A stretch of DNA of 64,000 bases from Mycoplasma zalophi (GCF_025486335.1 NZ_JAOOPZ010000001.1:62001-126000); one strand, 5' to 3'; counted from the first letter of the stretch, positions 14,468-23,957 are shown. Program-made: numbers and translations. Notes: generated by a model from the letters alone, not told the origin.

Positions 14468-14708
14468 ACTTTCTCCATTTTAGTCGTAAAATAAATTTGT
14501 ATTATTATATACTAAAATATAATAATAAATATAAGAATTTTATAATATTTGCAACATTAAAAAACTAGTTTATATTTGACATTTTAATGAAAATGTGAAA
14601 AAATTATTTTTTTGAATAAATATCAGCATTTTTTTGTTTTTTTGGTCTTATTTTTAATTTAATATTATAATTTATAATATATTATTTATGAAAATTTAAG
14701 GAGAAAAG
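14468..14708. promoter_or_regulatory. Divergent promoter region, surface protein / lpdA
   Basis: AT-rich gap. On the minus strand TATAAT lies at 14504-14509. On the plus strand two overlapping TATAAT boxes lie at 14666-14671 and 14673-14678, with TTGGTC at 14642-14647 as a possible -35 box 18 bases before the first. No open frame is seen. Confidence 0.5.
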
Positions 14709-16130
14709 ATGAGTAAATATAATGGAACAATTGATGCTGAATACGACTTAATCGTAATAGGTGCAGGTCCTGGTGGATACTTAGCTGCTGAAGAAGCAGG
14801 AAAACATGGACTAAAAAGCTTAATCATAGAAAAAGTGTATTGAGGTGGAGTTTGTTTAAACGTTGGATGTATTCCAACCAAAGCTCTTTTACATGCATCA
14901 GAAGAATTTCATAAAGTAGCTAACGGAAGTTTAGAAGCATTAGGATTTAGCTATGATAAAGAATCAGCAAAATTAGATTGAACCAAATTAAATGAACAAA
15001 AATCAAAAACTGTTAATAAATTAACTAGCGGTGTAAAAATGTTAATGAAAGGATCAAAAGTTGAAGCTATTCAAGCTACAGCTGAATTCCTAGACAGTCA
15101 CACCGTAAAAGCAAATGATAAAGTATATAGAGGAAAATACATGATCTATGCTATGGGTGGACACTCAAGAAGATTAACATTACCAGGATTTGAAGAAGCT
15201 TATAAATTAGGAAAAGTTGTTACATCAACAAGTTTAATTAATTACCCTACACAACCAGAAACACTAACAATAATTGGAGGTGGAGTTATAGGGGTTGAAT
15301 TTGCACAAGTATTTGCAAATGCAGGAACAAAAGTTACAATTCTACAAAATTTAGATCGTGTTGTTGCTCAATTAGATAAAGATGTAACAGATGAATTACA
15401 AAAACATTTAAAATCAAAAGGTGTTGAATTTGTATTTAATACAACAATAAAAGCATTTGAAAATGATGAAGTTGTTTACGAAAAAGATGGACAAGAATTT
15501 AGAATTAAATCTGACGTTGTTTTAGCTTCTGTTGGGCGTGTTCCAAACACAGGATTTATTTCAGAAACAGGAGTTGAACTAGGTTCAAGAGGTGAAATTC
15601 TTGTTAACGATATGTTACAAACAAACGTTGAAAATGTTTATGCAATCGGAGATATTACAGCTCAAAACATGTTAGCTCACGTTGCTTATAAACATGCGTT
15701 AGTTGCTGTGTATGATATCTTAAGAAAAGAAAACAAAACAGAAAGAGTTATAACATATAACCCAGCTACAGTTCCAGCATGTATTTATACAGACCCTGAA
15801 ATAGCTAATGTAGGAATGACTGAAAACAAAGCAAAAGAATTACAATTACCATACATTACTGCTAAATATAACTATGGTTTTGTTGGAAAGGCTATTGCTG
15901 CACATAAAGACTATGGATTTGCTAAATTAGTTATAAATAAAGAAAATGGAAAAATTTTAGGTGCTGAAATTGTTGGTGCCAACTCAACAGATATGATTGC
16001 TGAAATTGCTTTATTAATGGATAAAGAATTAACAGTATTTGATTTAGCAGATACAATTCACCCACACCCAACATTCAATGAAATTATTTGAGAAACAGCT
16101 CGTCAAGCAGTTCACAAATTAGGAAAATAA
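14709..16130 (+). CDS. lpdA: Dihydrolipoamide dehydrogenase (E3 of pyruvate dehydrogenase)
   Basis: 473-residue flavoprotein that reoxidises the dihydrolipoyl arm of E2 and makes NADH. The FAD Rossmann motif ([13 protein letters not shown]), redox-active disulfide ([13 protein letters not shown]), NAD-binding motif ([12 protein letters not shown]), second FAD motif (YAIGDIT) and C-terminal catalytic HPHPTFNE are all intact. There is no N-terminal lipoyl domain, unlike the fused E3 of several mycoplasmas. A free lipoyl protein is encoded with E2 some 15 kb away (31847-32083). It is monocistronic with a strong AAGGAG site, and TGA encodes Trp. Confidence 0.97.
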
Positions 16131-16137
16131 TTATAAA

Positions 16138-16168
16138 ATAAAAGTTGCTAACTAGCAACTTTTTTTTA
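16138..16168. terminator. Bidirectional terminator after lpdA
   Basis: Stem AAAAGTTGCT / AGCAACTTTT with a short loop and T8. It lies between convergent lpdA and the small membrane protein gene whose stop is at 16169. Confidence 0.8.
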
Positions 16169-16726
16169 TTAATCTTGTTTGTTTAAATTATTTTCGCTGT
16201 TATATTTATTTAATTTAAAGATGTCAAATTGTTGTTTAAATTCATCTGAATTTGAAATTCAAAATTTTTTAGGTAAAAATACATTTTTAATTTTTATACT
16301 TGTAATTCCAAGATTTAACCTATTTTGTGGCCTTATATATTGTATTTCATCTAATTTATAATTTTTAACTGATGAAAAAATTCCTCTTTTAAATTCAATA
16401 TGATCGTGATGTAAGTTTACAAAAATATTGTTTGTAAATAATGTTGTGATTCAATAAATTGACTCGATTAAATCATATAATCAAAAAACAAGAAATATAC
16501 TTGATATTACTAGAAGAAATTTTCTAATTGTGTTACCTGCTGAACCCATTGCATCTGCTAAAAATGAAACAAAATCTTTAAATGATTCACTTGATACCAA
16601 AAGCGCTAATATTGATTTTGTATTATTTATAATAATTGAAGATATGATTATAAATATAAAGCATATTACAATATTTATTGAAAATAAAACTATGTATGTA
16701 TTTAATTTTAATTGTCCTTTAATCAT
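16169..16726 (-). CDS. Small two-span membrane protein with a C-terminal beta-rich domain
   Basis: 185 residues with TGA as Trp. Two membrane helices (about 9-32 and 66-90) enclose a short loop. The remaining about 90 residues are soluble and carry a pattern of the bacterial PH-like type (HHDHIEFKRGIFSSVKNYKL then DEIQYIRP). That resemblance is by eye only. It starts one base after the stop of the upstream lipoprotein gene, with a GGAG site inside that gene, so the two form an operon. No function is assigned. Confidence 0.75.
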
Positions 16727-16727
16727 T

Positions 16728-17030
16728 CTAAACTCCGGTGCTATCTATGCTTTTTTCCAAAGTATCTAACATAGCCATTATATTTTTATATGATTTATAA
16801 GTTAAGTCTTTAAATTTTGAGATTTCACTTATTTTTTGAACTAAAGGACTTAAACTAGTATTTAATATTGAAGATTTTGATTTATCATCTTTATATTTAT
16901 CAATAAGTTTTTGCATTCTATCTTTTACTTGATCTTTATAACTTGTTTTACCACATGATATAGCCACAAAAGGAATTGAAGCTAAAGTAACAGCAAAAAG
17001 TGAAAAGCTTAACATTTTTTTATATTTTAT
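16728..17030 (-). CDS. Short lipoprotein, probably started at AUA
   Basis: About 100 residues: lipoprotein signal peptide with lipobox (PFVAISC), then a Lys/Asp-rich helical region with no known motif. The first ATG (17015) would give a signal peptide with no basic N-terminus and lies 22 bases after the AAGGAG site. The in-frame ATA at 17030 lies 7 bases after that site and would supply the missing K-Y-K-K. I therefore give the ATA start, with the ATG as alternative. Expression is probably phase-variable because the promoter spacer is a poly(A) tract. It is the first gene of a two-gene operon. Confidence 0.65.
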   Translation of the reverse strand: MKYKKMLSFSLFAVTLASIPFVAISCGKTSYKDQVKDRMQKLIDKYKDDKSKSSILNTSLSPLVQKISEISKFKDLTYKSYKNIMAMLDTLEKSIDSTGV

Positions 17031-17066
17031 CTAAAAACTCCTTGAAAAAATTAATTTTTCACAAAA

Positions 17067-17095
17067 ATGATATTCTTTTTTTTTTTTTTTGTAAA
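17067..17095 (-). promoter_or_regulatory. Promoter with a poly(A) spacer, likely phase-variable
   Basis: Read on the minus strand: -35 TTTACA (17090-17095), a 17-base spacer made of 14 A and GAA (17073-17089), and -10 TATCAT (17067-17072). The full run is 15 A (17076-17090). Each hexamer is one base from consensus and the spacing is ideal at this tract length, so gain or loss of A residues should switch transcription. The same design is known from the vlp genes of M. hyorhinis. Confidence 0.75.
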
Positions 17096-17148
17096 AAGCA
17101 TCAAAAAGTTTATTAAATTTTAAAAAAATTAACTTACAGGTTAAAAAA

Positions 17149-17182
17149 AATAAAAAATGTGACTGAAAAGCATCACATTTTA
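17149..17182 (-). terminator. Intrinsic terminator of the protease operon
   Basis: Minus-strand stem AAATGTGA / TCACATTT with a 10-base loop, followed by a long T-rich run. It lies just beyond the protease stop at 17188. Confidence 0.7.
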
Positions 17183-17187
17183 AAATA

Positions 17188-19632
17188 TTATTTTTTAGCT
17201 TTTTTTCTAAAATAAATTGCTATAGTTGATGCAATTGCTGCAATTGCTGGTATTAATAATAAAAAATAATACATATTTGTTTTTGATTTTTTAATAGCCT
17301 TTATATTTTGTGTATTATTGTTTGCTGACTGATTTTTGTTATTTATGGGTTTTGTTGGTTTGGTGTTTGTATCAGTATTTTTTGGTGATTCTTTAGAAAT
17401 GTTGTTTAGTGAATTTGGTTGTGTTTTTGGTTTACTATTTTTATTTGGTTCAATAATATTAGAAGAACTACTGCTAGCACTCGAATTTTCTTGTGTATTT
17501 TTTGTCTTTTTGTTTGTGTTACTATCTCGGCTTTGACTCGGTGAGTTATTGATATCTTTTTGTGGTTCTTTAGATTCATTTTTATTTTTATTATCAACAT
17601 TTGAAGAAACATTGTCTTGATCTTTTGAATTTTTAGTATTATTTGTTTCTGAATCACTATTTTGATTATCTACTAAATTATCTTTTGAATTAGAATTTGT
17701 ATCTTCAGTTATTTCACCTGATGAGTTAGAGCTTGTATTAATTTCTAAATTTTGATGTTGATTTTCTTCTTGTTGAACATTATCATCTTTTACAATTTTT
17801 ACATATGCTGAACTTCTACGATAATAATCAGAGTCATCTCCTTGATAATTTAATTCCACTAAAGTTTCATTATTGTCTAATTTGTGATTTCCACTAACAA
17901 CTCAACCTTTACCAAAATTAACTTCATTTGTATCTTTAACATCCCTGTGGACTTTAATTATAAAGTCTTTGTTGTTGTGATTTTGTTGAGTATAAACTTT
18001 ATTATTTATTGGAGGATATAAGCCAACTATGGTAGTGTAAAAAATGTTATTTTTAGTATTTTTATATTTACCTAAACCATTTATTTCTATTATTCCATAC
18101 CCTGCATTAGCATCATCTGAATAAAATCTTTTATCTTTATCTAAAATTTCTTTATATTTTATTTCATAATCTTTGGATTCTTCTAATAAATTATTGTTGA
18201 TATAGACCGATGGTTTTATATCATTATATGTCCCCAATCTATGAATGCCTTTATTAAGAGAAATGTTTGCAAAAGAAAAATCGTTTTCTTGGATTTTTTC
18301 TTTGTTATTGTTATAAATTTGTTGTGTAAATGCTTTAATTCTTGCAACACCACCAAATTTCTTTTGGCTGTTTACTCACTTTGAATTTTGTTGTACATAT
18401 GATAAATCTAAAGTCGATCTACCTTCATCAGAAAAAGTTAATTTTGCAGTGTTGTCATTATTTTTAACGCTGGCTTCAATTGAAAAATATTGTCCTTTTT
18501 TCAACTTAACTTGTTCAGGTAATTCTACCACTCTCAATCCGCCATTTGCAAAATGTTTAGTTGCTGTAGAAACTAATTTTGCATTATTATTTGAATATTG
18601 TTGAGGATTAATTTCTGATCCATACTCATTTAAATAAACTTTTACAGTAATATCAACATTTTTGCCTTCAAAACCTACGTTAACAGCTTTTAAATATTCA
18701 TCATATTCAGATGTTTCTGTTTTAGCTTTAAAAGCTGAAATTGCTTTTGTTTCTTTTGAATTAAAATTATCTACAACGTGTCCATCATAATAATAGTTAT
18801 TATCATATTTATTTTTACTTACATAGTTTAATGAAAACAAATCTCCAATTGGAGTATCGTATGAGATATACATATACCCTTTTTCTAAAACACGATCTCC
18901 TCAACTATTTTTAACTATTCAACCACCATTTTGAGTAGTTCCATTACCAAAATTCTCCTTTGGTATAGAATCATCTCAACCTATAATTGTTGCTGCATGA
19001 CCATATTTAGATCCTTGGTAAATGCTAGAATTATAATAAATTCCTACATTACCTGCTGAAAAACCAAAACCCACTGCACCGTTTTTTACTACATACTTTT
19101 TAATAGCTTCTTTATCATAGCTATTTATTTTTATTAATTCTTCTAAACGAAATGGAATATCAAAATTATTTTGTTTAAAGTCTGGTGTTTCATTCATTAA
19201 AGAATTTCATTGCATTAACATGTAACCCGCTCTTATTGCATATCCATTTGATGCTCAACGATCATTATTTTCCATTGTATCAAATTTTGTATTTCCCAAA
19301 GGATCGGAATTTGAGTTACGATTTCTTGTTAGAAAGGCAATTCCATTTTCAGATAAATCTAATGATGTAGGTATTGCATATAATCCATTTTTTAAAATAT
19401 TTATTTCAGAAACGCCAATAGCAGAATAAGCTCAACAAATATCTTTCGATTGATGTCTCACTGGTGATAAAATATCTGGATTTTGTTTTCTTCAATCAAA
19501 TTTTGATTGTTTAATCAAATCATCACTATCGTTTGTTTTAGGATCGGGACTTAAACTTAAATTACCAAAAGTACTTACTAATACTGCAGATGTTAAAATA
19601 CTTAATGATAAAATTTTCATAGCTTTTTTCAT
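17188..19632 (-). CDS. Surface-anchored papain-family (C1) cysteine protease
   Basis: 814 residues with TGA as Trp. A signal peptide (about 1-22) is followed by a C1 peptidase domain with oxyanion Gln61, catalytic Cys66 (QSKDICWAYS), His212 (GHAATIIGWDD) and Asn242 (GGWIVKNSWGD). Next comes a region resembling the lectin-like domain found with such proteases, then a Ser/Asn/Lys/Thr-rich stalk (about 620-780), a membrane helix and a basic tail. It is thus an ectoenzyme on the cell surface. The start is fixed by GGAGAATAAT. It begins one base after the msrB stop, so the two are co-transcribed and probably translationally coupled. Host-protein cleavage is inference. Confidence 0.9.
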
Positions 19633-19633
19633 A

Positions 19634-20071
19634 TTATTCTCCATCAAATAATTTTTTGTATTCTGACAAGCCATGTTCATCTAATTTATCATAAGGAATG
19701 AAATCTAATGCCGCTGAATTAATGCAATATCTTAATCCACCATTTTCTTTAGGACCATCATTAAAAACATGCCCTAAATGCGAATCAGCTTTTTGTGATC
19801 TAATTTCCGTTCTTATCATGTTGTGTGAAGTATCTTTTAATTCTACTAATAATTCATTTTGAATTGGTTTACTAAATGCAGGTCATCCGCAGCCTGAATC
19901 ATATTTATAGGTTGAAATAAATAATGGTGTTTTATCAACTATATCTACATAAATACCTTTTTCAAAACGGCGATCATATTTATTTTCAAAAGGTTTTTCT
20001 GTATAAGATTCTTGGGTAACTTTGTATTGTAATTCTGTTAATTCTTTTAACCTTTTTTGTTTATCAAACAT
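19634..20071 (-). CDS. msrB: Peptide-methionine (R)-S-oxide reductase
   Basis: 145-residue MsrB, which reduces oxidised methionine in proteins. The SelR motifs are present: CGWPAFS, the HLGHVF segment, and the catalytic cysteine in [12 protein letters not shown]. The zinc-binding CxxC pairs of many MsrB proteins are absent, as in the zinc-free class. The start follows AGGAGAATTT. It is first in an operon with the surface protease. No msrA is in the window. Confidence 0.94.
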
Positions 20072-20137
20072 AAATTCTCCTGTAAAACTTAATTTTATTA
20101 TTATTAATTGTACTAAAAAATAATTTCAATAATGTAA

Positions 20138-20173
20138 TTTGTGTATTTTTTCAGTACATTTTGTGTATTTTTT
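20138..20173. repeat. Two direct repeats upstream of msrB
   Basis: TTTGTGTATTTTTT occurs at 20138-20151 and again at 20160-20173, a 22-base period (about two helical turns), 67-102 bases upstream of the msrB start. It may be an operator; no regulator is identified. Confidence 0.5.
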
Positions 20174-20185
20174 AGATAAATTATT

Positions 20186-20212
20186 AAAAAACTCTGTTAC
20201 TTGCAGAGTTTA
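20186..20212 (-). terminator. Terminator of the dUTPase gene
   Basis: AACTCTG / CAGAGTT stem with a 7-base loop, followed on the minus strand by T6. Confidence 0.65.
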
Positions 20213-20218
20213 TAGAAA

Positions 20219-20701
20219 TTAATATTTATTTTTTGCTCTTTGAAAATTAATTTCATTTTTTTTATAAAAACTATCTAATATCTCATCTTCTGTTAATCCA
20301 ATAGTTAGTGCTAAACCTAAATATAAACTATATGCATGTTTTAAAGTTTTTGCATTTAATTCAGTAAATAATATAGTAGCTGCTTTATAAACTTCTGCTA
20401 ATTGTTGACTGAAATTATCATATAACTTTATTGGTTCTATATTTGAATCAACATTATGAGCAACACACATGCTACTTAAAAAATGAATTCCATCTGCATA
20501 TTCTTCTAGTAGTGCTGCTTGATTAATATTTTTATGTACCTTTCAATATTTAAATTCTTGAACTTCATTTGCAAATTCACTAATTTCAACTATTAAAGCA
20601 ATAATAACTTTTAATTGTAGATTAGTTTCATTAGGACTAATGTTCTTAGAAAAACTTTCATCTAGATCTCTTTGTAAATCAAAAACTTTTTGTAAATTCA
20701 T
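20219..20701 (-). CDS. Dimeric dUTP diphosphatase (all-alpha NTP pyrophosphatase superfamily)
   Basis: 160 residues. Hydrolyses dUTP to dUMP, keeping uracil out of DNA. The metal-binding pattern of the MazG/dUTPase-2 superfamily is visible: E-x-x-E (VEISEFANE) followed by E-x-x-D (EYADGIHF), within an all-helical protein. It is not the trimeric beta dUTPase. No ribosome-binding site precedes the ATG. A TATAAT lies 6 bases upstream on this strand, suggesting a leaderless mRNA. It diverges from tRNA-Leu(CAA). Confidence 0.85.
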
Positions 20702-20707
20702 TTCTTA

Positions 20708-20713
20708 ATTATA
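20708..20713 (-). promoter_or_regulatory. -10 box of the dUTPase gene
   Basis: Minus-strand TATAAT ending 6 bases before the ATG at 20701, so the transcript should begin at or next to the start codon. Confidence 0.6.
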
Positions 20714-20732
20714 AAACAAAAAAATATTTTGT

Positions 20733-20738
20733 TATAAT
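20733..20738 (+). promoter_or_regulatory. -10 box of tRNA-Leu(CAA)
   Basis: Perfect TATAAT nine bases before the first tRNA nucleotide. Confidence 0.6.
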
Positions 20739-20747
20739 TATTTACAA

Positions 20748-20831
20748 GCCCGTGTGGTGAAATGGCAGACACAGTTGACTCAAAATCAACCGAAGAAATT
20801 CATGCTGGTTCGAGTCCAGTCACGGGCACCA
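20748..20831 (+). tRNA. tRNA-Leu, anticodon CAA
   Basis: The acceptor stem GCCCGTG pairs with CACGGGC. The anticodon arm GTTGA-CTCAAAA-TCAAC gives CAA (codon UUG). There is a long class II variable arm, a T arm GGTTCGAGTCC, and an encoded CCA. An own terminator follows. Confidence 0.95.
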
Positions 20832-20839
20832 TTTGATTA

Positions 20840-20866
20840 GGTTATACGCTAGTATTACCTTTTTTA
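20840..20866 (+). terminator. Terminator after tRNA-Leu(CAA)
   Basis: Stem GGTTATAC / GTATTACC around a GCTA loop with one mismatch, then T6. Confidence 0.65.
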
Positions 20867-20940
20867 TTTATTTTTTTGTAGATAAACTTTATAATTTAAG
20901 TGAAAAAACCGCCTATTTAAAGTAGTAAAAAAGGAATTTT

Positions 20941-22353
20941 ATGAATAAATCTTGTAAAATAAACGCTAACAATATTACTAAAAACACAAGTAAAGAACAA
21001 GAAAAATGTGAACTTTTTTTAAAACAAAAAGGGTGACTAAAACAACAAAAAAATAATGATGTGAAAATAGAAGGTAATGTTATTTTATTAAATAAACTGT
21101 TTCTAGGAAATTGATTAGATAAAAAAGGGAATATAGGACATGAAATAATTGACTTCTTACTCACTGACAATAATGAGCATTATATATATAACAATCCTTG
21201 AGGTGTTTGTCCAGATAACATTTGAGTAGAGGGAACAAAAGAATTAAAACAATGAAAAAATGAAAAGTACTTAGCTAAGTATTTGGTTTTAACTAGCGGA
21301 CTTAAAAATAATAATTTTAATATTCTATATGTAGTTGAATTAGAAGAAAAATTACACAGATTTCACAAAGCAAAAAAACCTAGCAAAAATGATGATAGTA
21401 AGAAATATCATTACTATGAAAATTTTAAGTGTGCTCAAAGAGCATTAGAACAATTTATACGTGAAAGAAAAATTGTTTATAATGGTAAATACTTATATGA
21501 AATTTACAAAGATGATGATTCTTTATATTTAACATTTAAAGCTAAAAAAATATATAAAGCAAATGATGAAATTTTAGTTTCAAATCTAGAATATAATTTT
21601 CAAAGAAATAAAGGTTATTTATTTGACGATAAAAATAAAAATGATTATGAATTTGTAAACAATCTAATTGCAACGGCTATTAAAAATAAAAAACTTATTG
21701 AATTTAATCCAAAAACTGTAAAAGAAGATAACATAAAGTCATTAAAAAAAGAAACCACATTTTTAGATTTAATTGATTTTCAAGATAACGAACAAGCTTT
21801 TACAAATATGTTTTATAGTATTTTAAGTTTCAAAAATTTACTTAAAAAATTCTGCATAACCTTTCGGGGTAAAAAAATATTTGATCAAAATAGTGATTAT
21901 GAAGTGTATAAAGAATATGTAGTAGAAAATGGAAGATTAGATATTTATGCAAAAGGTTTAAAACAAAACATAATTATTGAAAACAAAATACGTAGTGGAT
22001 TAAATGGAATAAAATCTGAAGATAAAATAACTCAATTATCCACTTATTATAAATGAGCTAATAAAGCAGATAGTGAATATGATCCATTATTTTTTATAAT
22101 CGCTCCAAATTTTAGAATTTTAGAAATTGAAAATGAAATTGAAAAATTAGATCCTGAAATGAAAAATATTTATAAAATAATTTCTTACAAAGAAATTGCA
22201 GATTTTATTGAAAATGAATACAATAACAAAACATTAGACAAAACTTATGAATTTTACAATTTAATTCCACAAATAATTATTGCTTTTAATAATTTAACTC
22301 ACGAAACAAAAGAAGACCAATATGCTACAATGTTTTTAAACAGCACAAAATAA
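20941..22353 (+). CDS. Orphan PD-(D/E)XK-family nuclease, possible defence protein
   Basis: 470 residues with at least seven TGA-encoded Trp. The C-terminal part has a PD-(D/E)XK core: Asp334 in GRLDIYAKG, Glu347-x-Lys349 in IIIENKI, and a trailing Q-x-x-x-Y (Gln365-Tyr369) as in RecB-like nucleases. The N-terminal about 240 residues form a separate aromatic-rich domain (LGNWLDKKGNIGHEIIDF, YIYNNPWG) that I cannot name; a nucleic-acid or modified-base reader is speculation. The ribosome site is AAAGGA. It stands alone between tRNA-Leu(CAA) and tRNA-Leu(UAA), a typical landing place for accessory genes. No methylase or helicase partner is nearby. Confidence 0.75.
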
Positions 22354-22458
22354 GTATTAAATTACAGTTTTTGAGATCATAAAAAATATAAATTTTTATA
22401 TATGAAAACAAAGATTTTATATTTTTTATTTTTTTTAATATTTTTTAATATTTTTATG

Positions 22459-22464
22459 TATAAT
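22459..22464 (+). promoter_or_regulatory. -10 box of the tRNA-Leu(UAA)-tRNA-Lys unit
   Basis: TATAAT preceded by TG, 20 bases before the tRNA. Confidence 0.5.
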
Positions 22465-22483
22465 ATTAAAGCAAACAAAAAAT

Positions 22484-22570
22484 GCCCGGATGGCGGAAAT
22501 GGTAGACGCAAGGGACTTAAAATCCCTCGGTGGCAACATCGTGCTGGTTCAAGTCCAGTTCCGGGCACCA
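22484..22570 (+). tRNA. tRNA-Leu, anticodon UAA
   Basis: Acceptor GCCCGGA pairs with the 3' TCCGGGC. The anticodon loop CTTAAAA gives UAA. It has a long variable arm and an encoded CCA. It lies six bases upstream of tRNA-Lys. Confidence 0.95.
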
Positions 22571-22576
22571 TAATGT

Positions 22577-22652
22577 GCGCCCTTAGCTCAGCAGGTAGAG
22601 CAAATGGCTTTTAACCATTGGGTCAGAGGTTCGAATCCTCTAGGGCGTACCA
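22577..22652 (+). tRNA. tRNA-Lys, anticodon UUU
   Basis: Acceptor GCGCCCT pairs with AGGGCGT (first pair G-U). The anticodon arm AATGG-CTTTTAA-CCATT gives UUU. T arm GGTTCGAATCC; CCA is encoded. Confidence 0.95.
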
Positions 22653-22664
22653 TTTCATTTAGTG

Positions 22665-22693
22665 TCCAAAAAAAGAGCGTTGCTCTTTTTTTA
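22665..22693 (+). terminator. Terminator of the tRNA-Leu/tRNA-Lys unit
   Basis: Stem AAAAAAGAGC / GCTCTTTTTT with a three-base loop. Confidence 0.8.
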
Positions 22694-22716
22694 TTTATAT
22701 ATTTTTAAAAAATTTA

Positions 22717-22755
22717 AAAACACCAAAGTACATGAATGGTACTAGGTGCTTTTTT
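22717..22755. terminator. Terminator-like hairpin beside tRNA-Trp
   Basis: CACC-AA-AGTAC pairs with GTACT-A-GGTG. T- and A-runs on both sides let it act on either strand; it most likely ends the minus-strand tRNA-Trp transcript. Confidence 0.6.
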
Positions 22756-22771
22756 GATCTAATTATAGATT

Positions 22772-22845
22772 TGGCAGGAGATACAGGATTCGAACCTGTA
22801 ACGAAGGGTTTGGAGTCCTTAGTTTTGCCATTAAACTAATCTCCT
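22772..22845 (-). tRNA. tRNA-Trp, anticodon CCA
   Basis: Minus strand: acceptor AGGAGAT pairs with ATCTCCT. The anticodon loop CTCCAAA gives CCA (reads UGG). T arm AGGTTCGAATCCT; CCA is encoded. The last anticodon-stem pair (31-39) is a mismatch. The UGA-reading tRNA-Trp(UCA) required by this code is not in the window. Confidence 0.88.
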
Positions 22846-22859
22846 ATAATAATAGCAAA

Positions 22860-23957
22860 TTATTTTGCTATTTTAAAGTAACACACATCGCCGTCTTGCA
22901 TAATATAGTTTTTACCCTCAAGACGCATTTTTCCAGCTTCATGAGCTTGTTTTTCACCACCATAAGTAATATAATCTTCATAACTAATTACTTCAGCTTT
23001 TACAAATTTCTTTTCAAAATCAGTATGAATTATTCCAGCGCATTGACTGGCAGTTTGACCATTTTTAAAAACTCAAGCACGTGTTTCTATTTCACCTGCT
23101 GTAAAATAAGTTTTTTGATCTAATAAATAAAAACTTTTTCTAATTAAAGTATCTAAACCACTATATTCTAAACCATATTCTTTTAAAAACTCTTGTTTTT
23201 CTTCTGCTTCAAATTTTGATAATTCATATTCTAAAGAAATACAAATAGGAATTAAAATATCATTTGTTTGTAGTAAATGATTTTTTAAATTTTGAAAATG
23301 AACATTATTATCTAAATTTTCTAAATCATCTTGTTTTAAATTTGCCACATAAATAATTGGTTTAAGTGAAAGCAATTGTCAAGATTTTACAATATCTTTT
23401 TCTTCATCACTTAATTCTATTTCACGAGCTGAACGTTCATTTTCTAAAATTGTTTTTAATTTGTTTGCAATTTCTAATTCTTTTAGAAGTTCTTTATCAT
23501 TTGTTGCTTTTGCTCGTTTTGATATTCTATTAATAACATTTTCAATTGTTTGTAAATCAGCTAATATTAGTTCTAAATTAATAGTTTGAAGATCATCAAG
23601 TGGGTCAATTTTATTATTAACATGAACAATGTTATTATCTTCAAAACATCTAATTACATGAATTATACTGTCAACTTCTCTAATGTTTGCAAGAAATTTA
23701 TTTCCTAAACCTTCACCTTTTGAAGCCCCTTTAACAAGCCCTGCAATGTCAACAAAATTAAAAGTTGCATGTACTATTTTTTTTGTATTATTTAGTTTTG
23801 CTAATTTTTCTAATCTAATGTCATTTAACTTAACATTTGCAATATTTGGTTCAATTGTGGTAAATGCATAATTATTAGCTTCTACTTCATTTAAAGTTAA
23901 AGCATTAAATAATGTACTTTTTCCTACATTGGGTAATCCAACAATTCCTGCTTTCAT
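22860..23957 (-). CDS. ychF: Redox-regulated ATPase / translation-associated GTPase-fold protein YchF
   Basis: 365-residue Obg-family protein. G1 [10 protein letters not shown] and G3 DIAGLVKGA are present. The G4 position is the non-canonical NLKQDD typical of YchF (NxxE type), which favours ATP over GTP. The C-terminal TGS domain ends in [10 protein letters not shown]. It binds ribosomes and may link stress to translation. It lies 10 bases downstream of rlmH and ends the long operon. TGA encodes Trp. Confidence 0.95.

Noticed and set aside
20748-22570. Attachment-site duplication from a mobile element at the two tRNA-Leu genes
   Set aside because: The shared bases are those expected between any two leucine tRNAs, anticodons differ, both genes are complete, and no integrase is present.
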